64,000 nt of DNA, taken from contig JAIXMP010000011.1 in assembly GCA_025677815.1 (NCBI GenBank), positions 744,001 through 808,000 of the forward strand. Direction: 5' to 3'. A model generated the notes under the pieces. It was not told the DNA's origin and did no database searches. It saw only the letters and a list, made by a program, of their open reading frames with translations. The stretch is from Phascolomyces articulosus. Its lineage: Eukaryota > Mucoromycota > Mucoromycetes > Mucorales > Lichtheimiaceae. The position numbers were made by a program, and so were the translations under genes. The number at the start of each line of letters is the position of its first letter. Position 1 is the first letter of the stretch. Positions 45,618-58,396 of this stretch are shown here, in pieces.

Positions 45618-48600
45618 TTAGAGTCTCTGAAACACGAGATAAGTAGCATGGACAATTTTTAAATGCTCATCGACTACATCTACGTCTATATCTTCCTCCT
45701 CTTCTTGATCACCCGCTGTTATTATAGTGGTATCGATATTAGCATTAAGATGAAGTTGTTGTAATTGTAATATATCTTGATGTCGATTTCTAGAATAACC
45801 ATCTGGTACAGCAATAATCATTTCCTTGAGCTTCAATGTACCAGGATCAACAGATCGTTCAATATCTTCCATCACAAGCATGCCTAATGGCCAAAGTTTT
45901 CCATCAGGTGAACGAACATCTTGTGTGCCAACAATAAGCATGCCTTGAGGTGCGAGCTTTTCTACTGCTTCCGCTGCCAGCTTAACCAATGTTTGTCGAT
46001 ATAATACAATATGATGGGCTAATAATCGAGGAATATGAGCAATCACCATCAGACGAAGTGGTGTATTCTCTTCTTTTTGAGGTGGTCTACACATCATGGT
46101 TTCATAATGCATAATATCGGTTGAATCTTCACTTAATTCTGATATCAACCCCTGTTATAAAAAGTAGATAAAACATTAATACAGGTATATACATATATTT
46201 TATACGTCCAAAAAGTAAAACTGAATGTGCTTTTTACCAATTGAACAAGAGTCCGTGTATTTTCTTCTATTCGTTTTAATCGTTGTTGCTCATATTCAGA
46301 AAGTAGATTCTCTTCCTCATTTTCATTCTCGTTTTGCTCTTGGTCACCTCCTCCTGATGTGGATCCTAGTGCATATATAACATATTGTTATTTTCTCAAG
46401 TCAGTTAACCCAAAGCATATTTCATAAACTCCTATCCCATTAATCTTACTTTCATTATCGCTTTCATCCAGTTGATTTTGTAATGAATTGTGGAACTATG
46501 ATATAATATGATTAGTTAGATATATAGCAGAACAATATAAATTAAGATCAAACGATCATTATATTTACCTCATACGACGATATAAAGTCCAATTCAATTT
46601 GGACCCAATTTGTATCATCACGACCAAATCGTTCAACCATTCGAGACATACAAAGTTGATCAAATCGATAATAATCTGTTGGCTTGAAAACCCATACCGT
46701 TCCCATGACAACGCTTTTACGAGCAATAGCCGAGGATGGAACACCTCTTAACGTTCTTGTTACTCGCACATGATCGATAGATTCCTCTATAATAATAAAA
46801 ACAACATGAGCTACGTTTTAAGAATAACTCACTGGGTTTTTGCCTTTCCTTTTTACTTACCTTCTAATGATATCATACGATCCATATTCTCTCGCGGAAT
46901 TTTTCGAAAGGTGGCAATAAATTCATGCGTAAAGACTAAAAAGTCGAATTGAACACACAAGTAGGTACCCAGACCGAAGGCTGAACAATAACGTTGTCTT
47001 TTAATAATCTATAAACAGAGTAAAAAAAAAAAAGTTGGGCATTAGTCTATTGATAGAACTGATCACTTCATTTTTCACGTCCCACTTTTTTTTTTTATTT
47101 GGTAATATCATTTTCTTGATGATTTCAAAAAAAAAAAGTGCTGACATCTTACCAATTCTTCTAATTCAAAGCCATTATCAATGTATTGTCGAATTAAATG
47201 GTAACCGACAGGAATATAAAAACAATGTTCTCGATTATCACCAATACCCAACGTTAATCGTCGTCCCATTTTTAATACCCTACATATATTGATGATTCAG
47301 AAAAGAATATATCCGAGGCCTATTATTCTTACTACCATGACAGAGCCTATTCTATTATTATTATTTTTTTGTTATCTGTACCTCCAACTTTCATGAACGA
47401 CCTTGATATATTCTTCCTTGAATTCTTCTATATTTGTAAATCGAGACAAATCACCATCTAAATGCGTTGAATAAGCAACACAGTCCTTGTAAGGAGGGTG
47501 AGACAAGACATGATGAAATGATTCATCAGCAAACAAAGGTCCTGTGAGATGACGTGAATCCGCTTGTGCCACGATAGGACGATATTCTGCAGATGTCAGA
47601 CCAGGTGGTATTTCAAAACAACAGTTTCGCTGTGACAATGCAACAGCAGCCTTAAAAAAAGGAATAGTTAAAAATAGATTAGTTGTGAAATAAAAATAGA
47701 CTTTGTTTTTTATGGAAGTAGAAGAAATTGACGTACTGGATTAATATCAACCCCACAACATCGTCGTTGTAATAGGAAACATTCAATGGCATCCGTTCCT
47801 AAAATAAACACATCCGTAAGTTAAATTAAAAAAACAGTGATCATTTTTTTTTGTTGTTATAATAATAGAATCAAGTTCAAGTAGTACCTCTTCCCAAGAA
47901 ATTGGATAACACGCGTTCATCTTTTTGAGTATGTTTCAGGATGGCTCTAAACTCGATTATTATTCATTATTTTTGTTTTAGTTTTAATTTTTAGCTTAGA
48001 TTGTTGAATGCTTATCTTTTCCCTCTTTTCTTTTCTTTTATCCCACAAACATATAATGACCAAAAACAAAAACAATAGAATTGCTAGATAGAAATCTTCC
48101 TGGTTTCTTTTTTTATAACTTTACCTCCGAACAGTCTGTGGTAACCAAGTGCCTACAGAATGATTTAAAGTTTAGTACTACGAGTAATTTCTTTTTTGAA
48201 ATATAGCATTTCACCAAAAGAAAAAAAAATTAACTATTCTCATGCCAAACTATAATATACCATGATAATCGGTCCCCGAATGTGTAGCCCATCGTGGCGC
48301 CCGCCCTGGAATATCATAATACGTAGAGTCAAACACAAGTGAGAATAATTGATGAGGCTGAGGTTCATACGTTGGTAAACGAATACTTGCGGTTGCACCA
48401 AATTTGGTGGATGATAATGCATCGCGGGTAAGATAGGGTTTATGTGTATATTCTTCTATCAACGTCACATATTTATCACTGGTGGTATTATTAACATTTT
48501 CTAGAGCTGCTACTTCCTCTTCTTGCTCCGCTTGTTGTTGCTGTAATTCTTCTTGATTGTTGCTACTACCATCATTATTATCCACAAGTAAAGCCACTTC

Positions 48601-51600
48601 AAAACAAGGTCGACACATTATCACGCCACCATCATATCCTTTCCGCCACTCTTCTGCGTCTTCTGTACCACAATAGCAACATGTAGTAACCGGTGCATCT
48701 CCCGCACGCTTTCGTCGTCTCCTTGGAAACAGTGGTTTTTTCCTTTTTGCTATAAGCAGTAACGGTTAGCATGCACGTGTTTAATGCAAGTTTGTGTGGT
48801 TTTTTTTTTAATTTGATTTACGTTAGTTTATTAGTATTACCTGCTGATAATTCTTTGGCCCGTGCTGCCTCTCTAGCTTTTTCAGCTTCCATTTCTTTAA
48901 TGATAGCAAAGGCTTTTATGTAGATCCTTGTTAGTAGATAAAATAGGGCAATATGCTATGTTCACTATAATGATAATAATAATAATTCATGATCTACTTA
49001 CAAGTTTCTTCAAAATCATCTTGATCATGAGGATGATCATATTCTGGTAGTTTTTCATAACACTGAATATAAAAATAAATTTTGATTCATTACGCTCTCC
49101 TTTGAAGGGGCTGGAATTTGTTGATATTTTAACGTAAAAAATAAAAATAAAAAAAAAAGAAATCAAGGATTACCTCTGTACATAAATCGAACGATGAGAA
49201 ATAGCCAGAGGCACAAGGTAGACATGTAAACCATGACTCATCTTCCATCTGTTTGTTACACCCATCACATTTAAAAATATTCACATATGTATCTAATTAA
49301 AAAAAAGGGTGCATTTTTATCGTTATTATTAAATAAATGAATGGATGAGTGGATTGATTTATCAATCAATTATCATCCTTGTCACGACCAGCGGTGTATA
49401 AAGGAATTCAGAGAAATCTCAGAGGCCCATCTCTTTCCCTTTATATCCACCTACAGTATTCCATCGAATATTCTTGCTGTCCTTACCTTTTTTGTTATAA
49501 TACGCTTCATGCGTAGGACACCAAAAGATGACACCATTACGAAAATAGCTGACAGGTTTTTGGGCGCAGGGTAAATGAAAACTTTTTGAACATCTTGAAT
49601 CAAAACATCCAATCGTTGCTCCTTTTTCTTTACAACTATAGCAACGCTATATTTGAAAAACAAAAAGAAATATGATTAGTAACCATCCAAGAACTGGGAA
49701 AACACATTTATTCTTACCATGCCACGACCACGACGAAGGGCTAATGTAACATTATACCATTTCCCTTCGGGTGTACAAAATACTTCAGGCGAATAACGAG
49801 CACATGCATCATGGGCCCAAAATTGTCGTTTCCGTTCTACGCCATTTTTATTATAGGTTGCAATCACAAAGGGTCCAATAAATTGACCCAATTCACTGGA
49901 TGTATCGTCGTCATCATTACAAAACGCACATACTTTACGTCGTTGCCATCGTTTGAGATATTTATATCCTTGTTCTGCAGTTTCTATAGGGGCTGCTCCC
50001 GTAAATACTTTACTTGCTTCCTCAATCTCATGCTGTGGTTCTTGCTGCTGAGTGCCATTTCTCTCTCCTTCTTGTCTATTTTCATCTTGTGGACCCTCCC
50101 CTTCTGCATTCGTACTATTATTAGTATTGTTCTTGTTGGTAATATCATCAAGAATATCTTCTTCCCAAACAGTCACTAGTTCTCCCTTGATAGGCATAGG
50201 TCCGATTTCTGAATTAATTACTGCTTGTACTGCAAAACTGGATCTAGGGTGATGATGCCAAAATGGAAAATTTTGATCAAAACATCTAGTATGATAATAA
50301 TAGTCCTTCTTGTTAATCTATTGCTAAGTGATCCCCTTCTTTTAAAAATATGCTTGCAAACCAAAAATAAACATCTCCTTTTACCTTAGACAAAGCTCAA
50401 AGCTTTCGTAATCATAACCCTCAGAAGGTGTTTCACAATAAGTACAGTAATATCGAAATTGTTTAATCACTACGTTACATTGGTTGCAATAGACTTTCCA
50501 GGCATCGATTTCTAATATATGGGTGATTAGTAAAAGATATTAATGTGGGGAAATTATTCTACAAAACAATAATATAGTATACTCACCTTCAACGTCTGAC
50601 CCAGGTTGTTCACCTTCTTTATAATATTCGATTTCTCCATTACGACCATCATAAGGTCCTTCTGATAATGTTCGTCGACGATTATTTCTTCTTATCAGCG
50701 CATTCCGTTGTTCCTCCAGTTGCTGTTTATTCGAACCTCTGTCCCCTTCTTCTTGTTCTTTTTGAGTTTCCAATAGCAGTGCTTCATACCGTTCCTTGAA
50801 ATGAGGCTCAGCACAAAGAACTTCATGAGGGTTTTCAATCATTTGTAATCGTCGACTTCCCAAAGGAATAAACTCATCAAATTTATCGACCCATCCACAA
50901 TAATGAATTTGGACTCGATTGCGATCCATACGCACCAATCTTGCTTCGTACCATTTTTTATCCAGATTCAATACCTGCACATGCTGCATATAATCGTAGC
51001 CATAGACATTGGCTACAAAACCATGATCATCAGCACTGGTCAATCCTCCACCACGACGTAATAAGGCAGATCCAGACATGATTTTTTGTTGTTGAAGTTC
51101 TTGCTTTTCAATCATGGCTTGAATCAAGGCAGCTTGTCTTTCTTGGTATTTTTTTCTTTTTTTACTTGCTGTCAACGGTTGGCGTCCTCGTTTACGTCGT
51201 CGCCCACTATGTTGAAGAGCTGTAGTGCGACTGTTTTCATAATCACTTGCGTTATCATTGTCTGAAGATGCTGGTGAACCGCTTGGTTGAAATGTCCCAT
51301 CCAGGTCTTCTTTGTCAAAAGGTATAGGATCCTTGTTTATAGTAGTGGTATCTGGAAAAAATGGTTGTTGTTGAATTGCTGTTATATATTCATTATTTGT
51401 TACTTCTGAAGAAGGCATTTTGGGTGGTCTTCCCCGTCGACGTGGTTGAGGTGGATCAGCAGGAGCCAAATACCCTAATTGTTCATAATCTTCAGGACGT
51501 ATAATACGGTGTGCATGTTTCTTTTTAGCCATATCTACCAACTCTGGATTCGTTTCTGTTGCCATTAAATCAGATGGGTGAGTACTTGCTGTTGCTACTG

Positions 51601-54600
51601 GTGGCGCCATCAAGGTGTATGATAAGGATGAGGATGCTAATGTTGAGCTTTCATTATTACCATTAGCCTCATTGCTGTTGGTCAAAGAGTCTGATGGTGT
51701 ATCGATTGTTGTTGTATCTTCTAAAGCAGGACGAATACGACGGCTTCCCACCATAAACCATTCATCATATATTTCAGCCCATCCATCATAACGTACTTTG
51801 ACTTGTCCTGGTCGCATAGCTACTAAATGTCCACGTTCCCAAAAATGTTTATTTTTTGCTGTTTTTGTGTTGAGTACCTCAATGGGCTGGTTATATGCAT
51901 AACCATACGGGTTTGGCACAAATCCATGTGCATCTTTGAGTTGACGCATGGCTCGTCGTGTGGCAAATGCACCTGTTGTCAAGAAATGATCTTCTTTTTC
52001 TTTCCTAGGAATGGGAGCAACCGGAGCTGATTCTTTATCGGATTCTTGAATTACTGGTAGTGATGTAGATAAAGATTTTGGAGTAATAGTTGCTGGCTGT
52101 TTATTCTTTTTAACTTTTGTATTTTTTTGGCCTTCCTTAGCAACAACTACTGATGAGTTTTCTTGAGGAAGAGGATATTTTCGTGGCCGACCACGTTTTC
52201 GTTTTGGCAGTGATGGTTGTGGCGGTATTTCTACTGCTGCCGATCCTGGTGCTGATCCATTCGTTATTGTTTGTGTAGTAGTATCTACAGCTTCAACCTC
52301 CTCGGTCGTAGATTTTGTAATAGTTGACTTTGCTAATGCCACCGTAACCTCTTGATCCTTCTTTTTTTCCTTCTGCTGTTTTCCCTCCTGTTGTTTATCA
52401 TTTTGCTGCTTGTCCTTTTTCTTTTTTCCCATTCGCTGATTCTTCTTTTGTTTTTCAGGTTTTTTTTGAACATCAGTGGATTGAATTTCAGGTACTTGTT
52501 GTTCTAGTGGTGCTGACACTGAGGGTGTGACTGATTCTGTCATTGGCACCGATTCTGTTACAAGTACTGGATCTATTACTGACACTATATCTGTTACAGG
52601 TACTGCCGGCTGCTGATCTTGGTGCTGATCTTGATGTTGATCTCGTCTTTTTTCTACCTGTTCTTGTTCTTGAACCAATGAAGGTAATTGAGCCATTTGT
52701 TCCTTCAACATCATTTCTTCTTCATCCGTCAATAAGCGTAAGCGACGACTACCCACCACTAGCCAATCCGATTGACGTAATGTAGGGTACCAAATACGAA
52801 TCTGATTTGCACGCATTTCACGTAAATAGCCCAAATACTCAATATTGTTCCTGTGTCCGGCAACTCTTTTGGATCCCTTTTTGAACGACACAGCCACGGC
52901 TCGATTGTGGTGATAACCAAACGCATTGGCAGGAAATCCATGTTCATCTGTCAACTGTTGTGCCATACGTCGGGTTAAAAGGATTTCATTATCATTGAAA
53001 ATTTGATTTGGGTCTTTATCCAGCGTTGCACTAACATAGTCATCATCTACTTTATTAGTATGATGATTGTTATTCCTATTGACACTGTGTGGCAGAAGAG
53101 GATCTTCATAAAGTTGTTGCAACAGTTGTTCATCATTCACTTTTTCTTTATCTAAAATATATTATCATACTATCAATGAGCCATAATCATCCTTCTCCAA
53201 TAAAATATAAGAACCAAATCAATAATCACCTTCATTTTGTACTGCATGTATATCAAAATCTTGTTCCTGTACTAGTGAAGTAGACGTTTTATCTTGTCCC
53301 ACTTGTTCTTCTTCATCATCCTCTTCTTCATCATCATCGTCATCATCAGCATGGTAAATTCGAATACGACGACTCCCCATATTAATCCACTCCTCTTGAT
53401 CTTGCCAATCTGCATATTTCACTTTGACTTTGGATGATTGCATCATGGTTAACACTCCACGATACCAATGCCCATTGATATTGAGTACTTCAACCTTTTG
53501 ATTTCGAATATAACCATGTGGATTTGGATGAAATCCATATTCAGGGTCAGCAAGCTGCTTGGCAGTATTCCGTGTCATAAAAGCACCAGTAGTTACATAT
53601 TTATCCATACCAGGACGTCGTGATGATTTTGTTGGAGGAGGTACATTGGTAGTTGCCTTTTTTTGTTTTTGTTTTTGCTTTTTTCGTTGTTTCTGTTTCT
53701 GTTTCTGTTTCTGTTGCTGTTGCTGTTGCTGTTGCTTTTGCTTTTGCTGTTTTGATTTTTTTATTGCTGTTATTATTGCAAGTGGTATACTACTATTACT
53801 ACTACTACTGCTATTCGTACTGTCGCTTCGACGCCGTTGCTTCTTATTAGGATATTGAGTTATCGCTGCTTTTAATGTCCTTGTTTTGGATGACATCATT
53901 GAGCTAGTGGATTTTAGCTTTCGTTGCTGTAATGGTTGTTTTTGTTGTTGTTTCTTTTTCCTGATAGTACCAGCATGATCTTTATTCTTATTACCACCAT
54001 CATGCTTCTTGCTTGTGTCAGCAATTCGTCCAATCCAACTAGTAAATTGGTCCCTCCATTTATTTTTGCATTGAGTACATATCCAATCTGTCTCAATTGG
54101 ACCAGTAAGTTCATTGCGTAAGTTTTCACAATCATTGCATAATTCTTCTACTGGATCATTGTCATCATCATTAATATCACACTGTTGCTCCTGTTGTTCA
54201 GTCCATGGACCTAAAACATCATCTTCACTTTGAAGAGAACTCAAAGAACTCAGGTCGTCATCATCGTGGACATCTTTGTTATTATTGTCGATTGAGAGAA
54301 AGTCTTCGTGGCTACAATAATCCTGTTGTTGCGAATGTGATTTGGGAGCAGTAGCAACTGCAGCAAGAGATGCGGAAGAGGAAGAAGCAACTGGTGGCTC
54401 GGTTTTGTTATCGTTAGTTTTGTTTTGTGAAACAGGTTTATTATGCTGTTCAATGACGGAAATTGAATTTGAAACACAAACTGATGGTTTGACACAGCTT
54501 GTTGTTGATGATATTTTTTGTGTGCGAAAATAACTATTGACTGATTTATTACGTGAAGTTGACGTGGTCGGTGTTGTTGAGCTGGTACTGTTAGTATCAG

Positions 54601-55414
54601 TAGATACTTTTTTATTTCCCTTGACAAGTAATAATTTGCCCATAAAACGACCGAACTTCTTTGATGAACCTTGTAGTGGTAATGGCGATGAAAACGGATG
54701 GTTCGGAGAAGATCTTCCGGGATTTTCGGTAACACAAGAACTATCAATCGTCGATTGAGATGATCGAGGCACTGCCATTGTTTCATTCTTCAGTGTTGCC
54801 AACGATGATCTATGGGGTGGTGGTGGTGGTGGTGGTGGTTGCTCTTTTGGTATGGTTTCAAGTGGTGGAGGTGGTGGTGGTATATCCTTTTGTTCTTGTG
54901 GTAATTGGTAAGATACGTGATTATACGATGGTGATGAATAATACCAGTTTTGTTGTTGTTGTTGTTGGTCATATGATTGCTTCTATATCAAATATTGGCG
55001 TATGCGTGGGGAGATGAGTTGTCAAAAAAAATTTCACTCTGATACAATATAATAACACTAATATTCCTTACATGATAATCATAATGATGATAATAAGTGG
55101 TTATATTTGCTGGGGGATAGTATGATGCATTTGTATAGTAATAAGGGTGGTGATGATGGTGATGATGGTATGGATGATAATGATGTTGATGCCATGGTGG
55201 AACTGTTGTGCCTTGATGGCTTGGTTCATTGGTTGGTACTAGTATTATATAACGTGTCAAAAATATGAATTATTTGTTCCGAGGAGTTTTTTTAATATTA
55301 TTACTTACACGTTAATAATGATGATGAATTTGTATTATTATATTGAGCTAACTGCCATGAAAACGCGTTTTTATCGTCCATCGTAAAAGGCGACGCCGAA
55401 GGAAACGGTGCCAT
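45618..55414 (-). CDS. Multi-reader chromatin protein fused to a bacterial-type DNA amino-methyltransferase
   Basis: 21 exons from ATG 55414 to TAA 45618, every junction phase-consistent; 2,601 residues. Exon ends: 55309; 55238-55072; 54982-53230; 53151-50587; 50511-50385; 50285-49718; 49646-49487; 49292-49174; 49062-49002; 48912-48841; 48749-48261; 48152-48125; 47946-47888; 47798-47737; 47650-47382; 47279-47153; 47008-46861; 46786-46569; 46495-46450; 46365-46238; 46151-45618. Order: His/Gln/Pro-rich N-terminus; four Tudor-like modules (about 555-635, 732-816, 1065-1154, 1369-1446; HGF..N..GY....VLN...W....V...GSRR); AT-hooks KRGRPRK (about 995) and RRGRPPK (about 1248); ZZ-like finger (1535-1590); extended PHD (1690-1812); second ZZ-like finger (1816-1865); GATA-like C-x2-C..C-x2-C (1924-1951); methyltransferase (about 2040-2330) with motif X/I NFLGRGTDA, GVDINP, motif IV LSHPPYKDC (about 2161-2169), RVLK, GIGD. 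Likely nuclear; target base unknown. A bacterial origin of the enzyme is inferred. Confidence 0.88.
53688..53750 (-). repeat. CTGTTT/CTGTTG minisatellite coding for Gln/Lys runs
   Basis: In-frame 6-bp/3-bp tandem repeat inside exon 3 of the methylase-fusion gene, encoding alternating QK and then poly-Q in a basic low-complexity linker ahead of Tudor-like module 1. Likely length-variable. Confidence 0.85.
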
Positions 55415-55730
55415 GGGAAAAAAATAGGTAAAGAAGGAAAAGAGAAAAGAAAAGAAAAGATGTTATATTTTCTCCTCTCAACAATATGATCAATAACAAC
55501 GTTCCACCAAACTTTAAAAAAATGATTAGACGCCCTCTCTTTTTTGCCTTGCTTCTTCTTGATCATCCCCTGTGTTCATCGCATCATGACGATGATTATT
55601 TATCACTTACTCTTATAATGAGACAAACCCTTTATCGGACTTTGAAGTCATATTTTTATAATCATTCATCCTCAGGTATGTGCATAAAAAACGGCTCTCT
55701 TTTCATTTTCCTTCTTTTATTTTTACCACC
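55415..55730. promoter_or_regulatory. Bidirectional promoter between methylase-fusion and Pol X genes
   Basis: 316 bp separate the two divergent ATGs, so both promoters and both 5' UTRs must lie here. The sequence has purine/pyrimidine-rich tracts (AAAGAAAAGAAAAGA near 55446) and no clear TATA box. Confidence 0.6.
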
Positions 55731-58396
55731 ATGAGTAAAAGTGATGATTTATCATCCATTAAAGCCTATTTTATACCATTAAAATTAGGATCGTATCAAA
55801 TAGAAACGTTAAAACATGGTCTAGAAAAAGCAGGTATATTACAAGAAGTAATCAAACTATTATGTTATTTATGAATACTAATCATTGCTCCTTTTTGTCA
55901 TACGACAGGGGGTGAAGCATGTTCAGATCAAGTGAATGCAAACGTTATATTAACAGCATTGACATCAGATACCCGTATAAAACGACACTTGAAAAACCAT
56001 AATGTATGTGTTATATTTATCATCTTCATATGCTATATATATATATATATCAATTAATTGCCTACTTTTATTAAAATATGCTTATGTAGATCCCTGTTGT
56101 AAAAGTTGATTGGCTAAAGGAATGGTAATAATATGCCATCAAGTTATATGATACTCATATATGATGATGTATACAATGATTGACCTTGTCGTTTTTATAG
56201 TTTAAAAAAACACGAGAAAATACCTATGGATTCATATCAAATTCAAAATTTTCATTCCGATACGACGACTCATTCTTCGTCAACTGTCCATCCGCAGCAA
56301 TCGCATCAACCGCAGCAGCCATCGATTCGACTTGTCCGAACGGGTGAAGTTTTAAACAGATGGTATGACACGATGCCACCCGATACGATGCCTTCCTTTG
56401 ATGAAGAGGATGAAGGGTAAGTGGAAGGCGTTTTAACCTTTTTATTGATAATGATAACTGTTTGAACAACATTGACCTACAACTTTGTTTTATACAGATC
56501 ACTCAAAAAAGGTAATGTTTTATTATATTGACAGAAAGGTCACATTTTGGTCCTTACACATACAACATCAATGATAGATGATACTCATAGGATTGCACCC
56601 GATTTTATCAATACAAAATATGAATGTTTGAGAAATACCCCATTGGAAGCACGACATAACAAAAAGTTAGTATTCTTATTACGATTAATGGAACGTCAAC
56701 GGTATATGGATATGCAGGACAAGAATGCATTGAGTTATAGGCATGCACTTGCAGCTATTAAGGTAAATAGTTAGGATGGAATTATGAACTTAGTATCATT
56801 GAATAGTAGAATGTACAATTTATATTGCTACATGGCGACAAATTTTAGGCGTATCCAAGAAAAATACGATCCGCAGATGAAGCGAAACAGATCGTAGGTA
56901 ATTTCATGGCCTAAATCAATGGTTTATTGCGCAAAAGAAAGATTATTAACACTTATGCTATATCTGAAGGCATAGGTAAAAAAATATCTGATCTGATTCG
57001 AATGTATTTGGAAACTGGAACTATACCAGATGCTGAAGATTTATTGGGTGATACGAAATTTCGAACATTGTCGCTTTTTAACAAAGTTTTTGGTATGGGA
57101 TGATGTTTTTATACAAACATCATTACATTATAGCGAGCCAATTTAAGAATATTATGATGACTTGAATATATATAATATTTTTATATATAGGTGTTGGACC
57201 CTCAACAGCCAGTTTATGGTATGCTCAAGGCTATCGTACTCTCCAGGATGTATTGGATCGAGCAAAATTAGCCAAGGCTGTTAAATTGGGAATCGAATTA
57301 CTCCCTGACTTGGAACAACCGTAAGTTCAAAGCCCAAAATTCTTTGTAAGATTTATATTCCATATAGCATATATGGCAATTGTTTATTGCTGATTATAAT
57401 GATGGTGTATATATAGAATGAGTCGACAAGATGCAAAGGAACTTATTGATATCATTGGCACAGAGATAAAGGATGTTGATTCGCAAGCATTTGCTACGCC
57501 TGTGGGTGGATATAGGTATGTAAATAAAATAATTGAGAGTAAAAAAAATATTGTATTAACACTGAAATTTCCATTCACTTCTTCATTCATAAACTGTTTT
57601 TCTTTTCTTTAGACGTGGCAAAAAAGAAAATGGGGATTTGGATATCATTATTTCAAGTCGTCGTTTACAACATGGCACTGATCTCTTTTTACAAAATATT
57701 TTACACCATTTAACTGGAAAAGGTACATATGTGAATTGATATTAGTATCAAGGAAATATATAGACAACCATGGGACAATATTTCATCCGTTGAATAGAAG
57801 GTCGACTCATACATTTTCCAATCAATAATAGGATATGTTAAACATGTTCTTCTTATTTCTGACAAAGGAACTACATCATATGGAAATCATTACAGCAGTA
57901 GTGGAGCCGATATGGAAAAATTGGATACGGTAATGTAGAAATGTTGCTTTCTTTATGTGATAAATAAATATTTCATAAAAAAAAAAGTTTCTCTAATGAT
58001 CAATATGTTTATAGTGTTTTACTGCATTTCTACAACCATCTACTCAAACTCTCAGACAAGTGGATTTCATTGTTACATCCTTGGATGAATATCCATATGC
58101 AGTCTTAGGATGGACAGGTTCACAACAATTTGTAAGATCCCACAGAGAATATGCTAAAAAGGTAATAAATTGAATCATACTTTATAGATCGTTTGCCCAA
58201 TACATCAAACAAAAATTCTAATATTCACATACATGATTTTTTCTGAAAAAAAAAGGAAAAAGGATTATCAGTCAAAAGTACTGGTATTTACAAAGAAGTT
58301 TTCTCAACAAAACAACGGATCAGGGTCGAATCGGAAGAAGAAGCATTTGAAGTTATTGGTATTCCTTGGGTAGATCCGACAATGCGTAATTGCTAA
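55731..58396 (+). CDS. BRCT-domain family X DNA polymerase (Pol4 / Pol mu-lambda type)
   Basis: Gap-filling polymerase for end joining or base-excision repair. Thirteen exons: 55731-55833, 55909-56003, 56090-56124, 56201-56416, 56591-56762, 56849-56897, 56970-57092, 57191-57320, 57417-57515, 57613-57722, 57832-57929, 58015-58161, 58256-58396; 505 residues. A BRCT-like domain at about 1-85 (..VVKVDWLKECLKKHEKIP) is followed by a linker. The 8-kDa domain has the lyase-type region (YECLRNTPLEARHNKKLV..) and HhH elements (IVGIGKKISDLI; FGVGPSTASLWYAQGYRTL). The palm carries GGYRRGKKENGDLDIII with two catalytic Asp (about 349, 351) and QVDFIV with the third (about 427); the C-terminus is SEEEAFEVIGIPWVDP. 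Exon 5 starts at the TAG at 56590; a nearer acceptor leads to a stop. Shares a promoter region with the methylase-fusion gene. Confidence 0.93.

Noticed and set aside
45618..50300. Treating the methylase, PHD and Tudor-like parts as separate genes
   Set aside because: No start codon/promoter gap or stop separates them; 20 consecutive introns agree in phase. Transcript data could still overturn this.
53559..53858. Plus-strand Phe/Cys/Val-rich ORFs opposite the Gln/Lys repeat
   Set aside because: Antisense shadow of the coding minisatellite; no other support.
56498..56511. 14-nt micro-exon in the Pol X gene after the acceptor TATACAG
   Set aside because: It would leave a 23-nt intron and the wrong frame; reading straight through meets TGA at 56529. 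The acceptor at 56589-56590 restores the frame.
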